Assembly: GCA_022560555.1 (NCBI GenBank)
Contig: JADFSZ010000093.1
Location: 1 to 6,928, forward strand
Direction: 5' to 3'
DNA: 6,928 nucleotides
From: PVC group bacterium
Lineage (GTDB): Bacteria; GCA-001730085; JADFSZ01
A model generated the notes under the pieces. It did no database searches, had not been told where the DNA came from, and was given only the letters and a program-made list of their open reading frames with translations. A program made the position numbers and the translations under genes. This document shows, in pieces, positions 6,871 through 6,928 of this stretch (position 1 is its first letter; each line of letters begins with the position of its first letter).

Positions 6871-6876
6871 TCGTGC

Positions 6877-6928
6877 ATGGTTTCAACATGGGTCTGGAGC
6901 CTGATAAGCCTGTGCATAATTTTAGAAG
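6877..6928 (+). CDS. Start of a new gene, N-terminus only (partial)
   Basis: A perfect AGGAGG (6862-6867) is followed nine bases later by ATG at 6877. The frame reads MVSTWVWSLISLCIILE, then runs off the window. It is hydrophobic, like a signal peptide or membrane anchor. A rival frame starts at GTG 6873, five bases from AGGAGG, and also contains ATG at 6888; it reads HGFNMGLEPDKPVHNFR and is open to the edge too. The ribosome site strongly implies a gene here, but 17 codons cannot decide the frame or product. Confidence 0.45.
   Translation, partial: MVSTWVWSLISLCIILE

Overview
The window is a compact stretch of bacterial chromosome. An MCE/MlaD-type protein implies a diderm (Gram-negative) organism, since these proteins handle lipids between two membranes. 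Base composition is moderate and slightly AT-rich. The phylum cannot be fixed from sequence alone; an uncultured diderm lineage such as Omnitrophota is only a guess. No CRISPR array, tRNA, rRNA or recognisable insertion sequence was seen.

Layout from left to right. Bases 2-142 hold the probable C-terminal end of an unrecognised plus-strand gene. It converges on a minus-strand block that is transcribed right to left: mce/mlaD-like (5696-4743), a strong intrinsic terminator (4710-4676), bioF (4675-3458), maf (3461-2880) and uvrA (2861-198). bioF and maf overlap by ATGA, and maf and uvrA are 18 bases apart, so bioF-maf-uvrA looks like one transcription unit. A short divergent control region (5697-5814) separates mce from a plus-strand gene (5815-6750) for a secreted TPR-like protein. 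That gene is followed by a leader of about 110 bases with extensive base-pairing potential, a perfect AGGAGG ribosome site and the start of another gene that runs off the right edge.

Functionally, the minus-strand unit combines biotin synthesis (BioF), nucleotide-pool or septum control (Maf) and nucleotide excision repair (UvrA). This looks like ordinary housekeeping clustering rather than one pathway. The MCE protein and the TPR protein both belong to the cell envelope but are divergently transcribed.

The points most worth a second look are these. (1) Just after the in-frame UvrA C-terminal motif TGRYLKRH there is a second, out-of-frame copy, TGRYLRRHL, 64 bases downstream; it looks like a fossil uvrA 3' end and would explain the odd hydrophobic UvrA tail. 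(2) UvrA has a strongly shortened insertion domain. (3) The bioF start codon directly abuts the U-tract of a terminator hairpin, and its only good Shine-Dalgarno lies on the far side of that hairpin. (4) Bases 6760-6870 can fold so that the downstream AGGAGG is sequestered, with a competing upstream pairing partner, like a cis-regulatory RNA switch.
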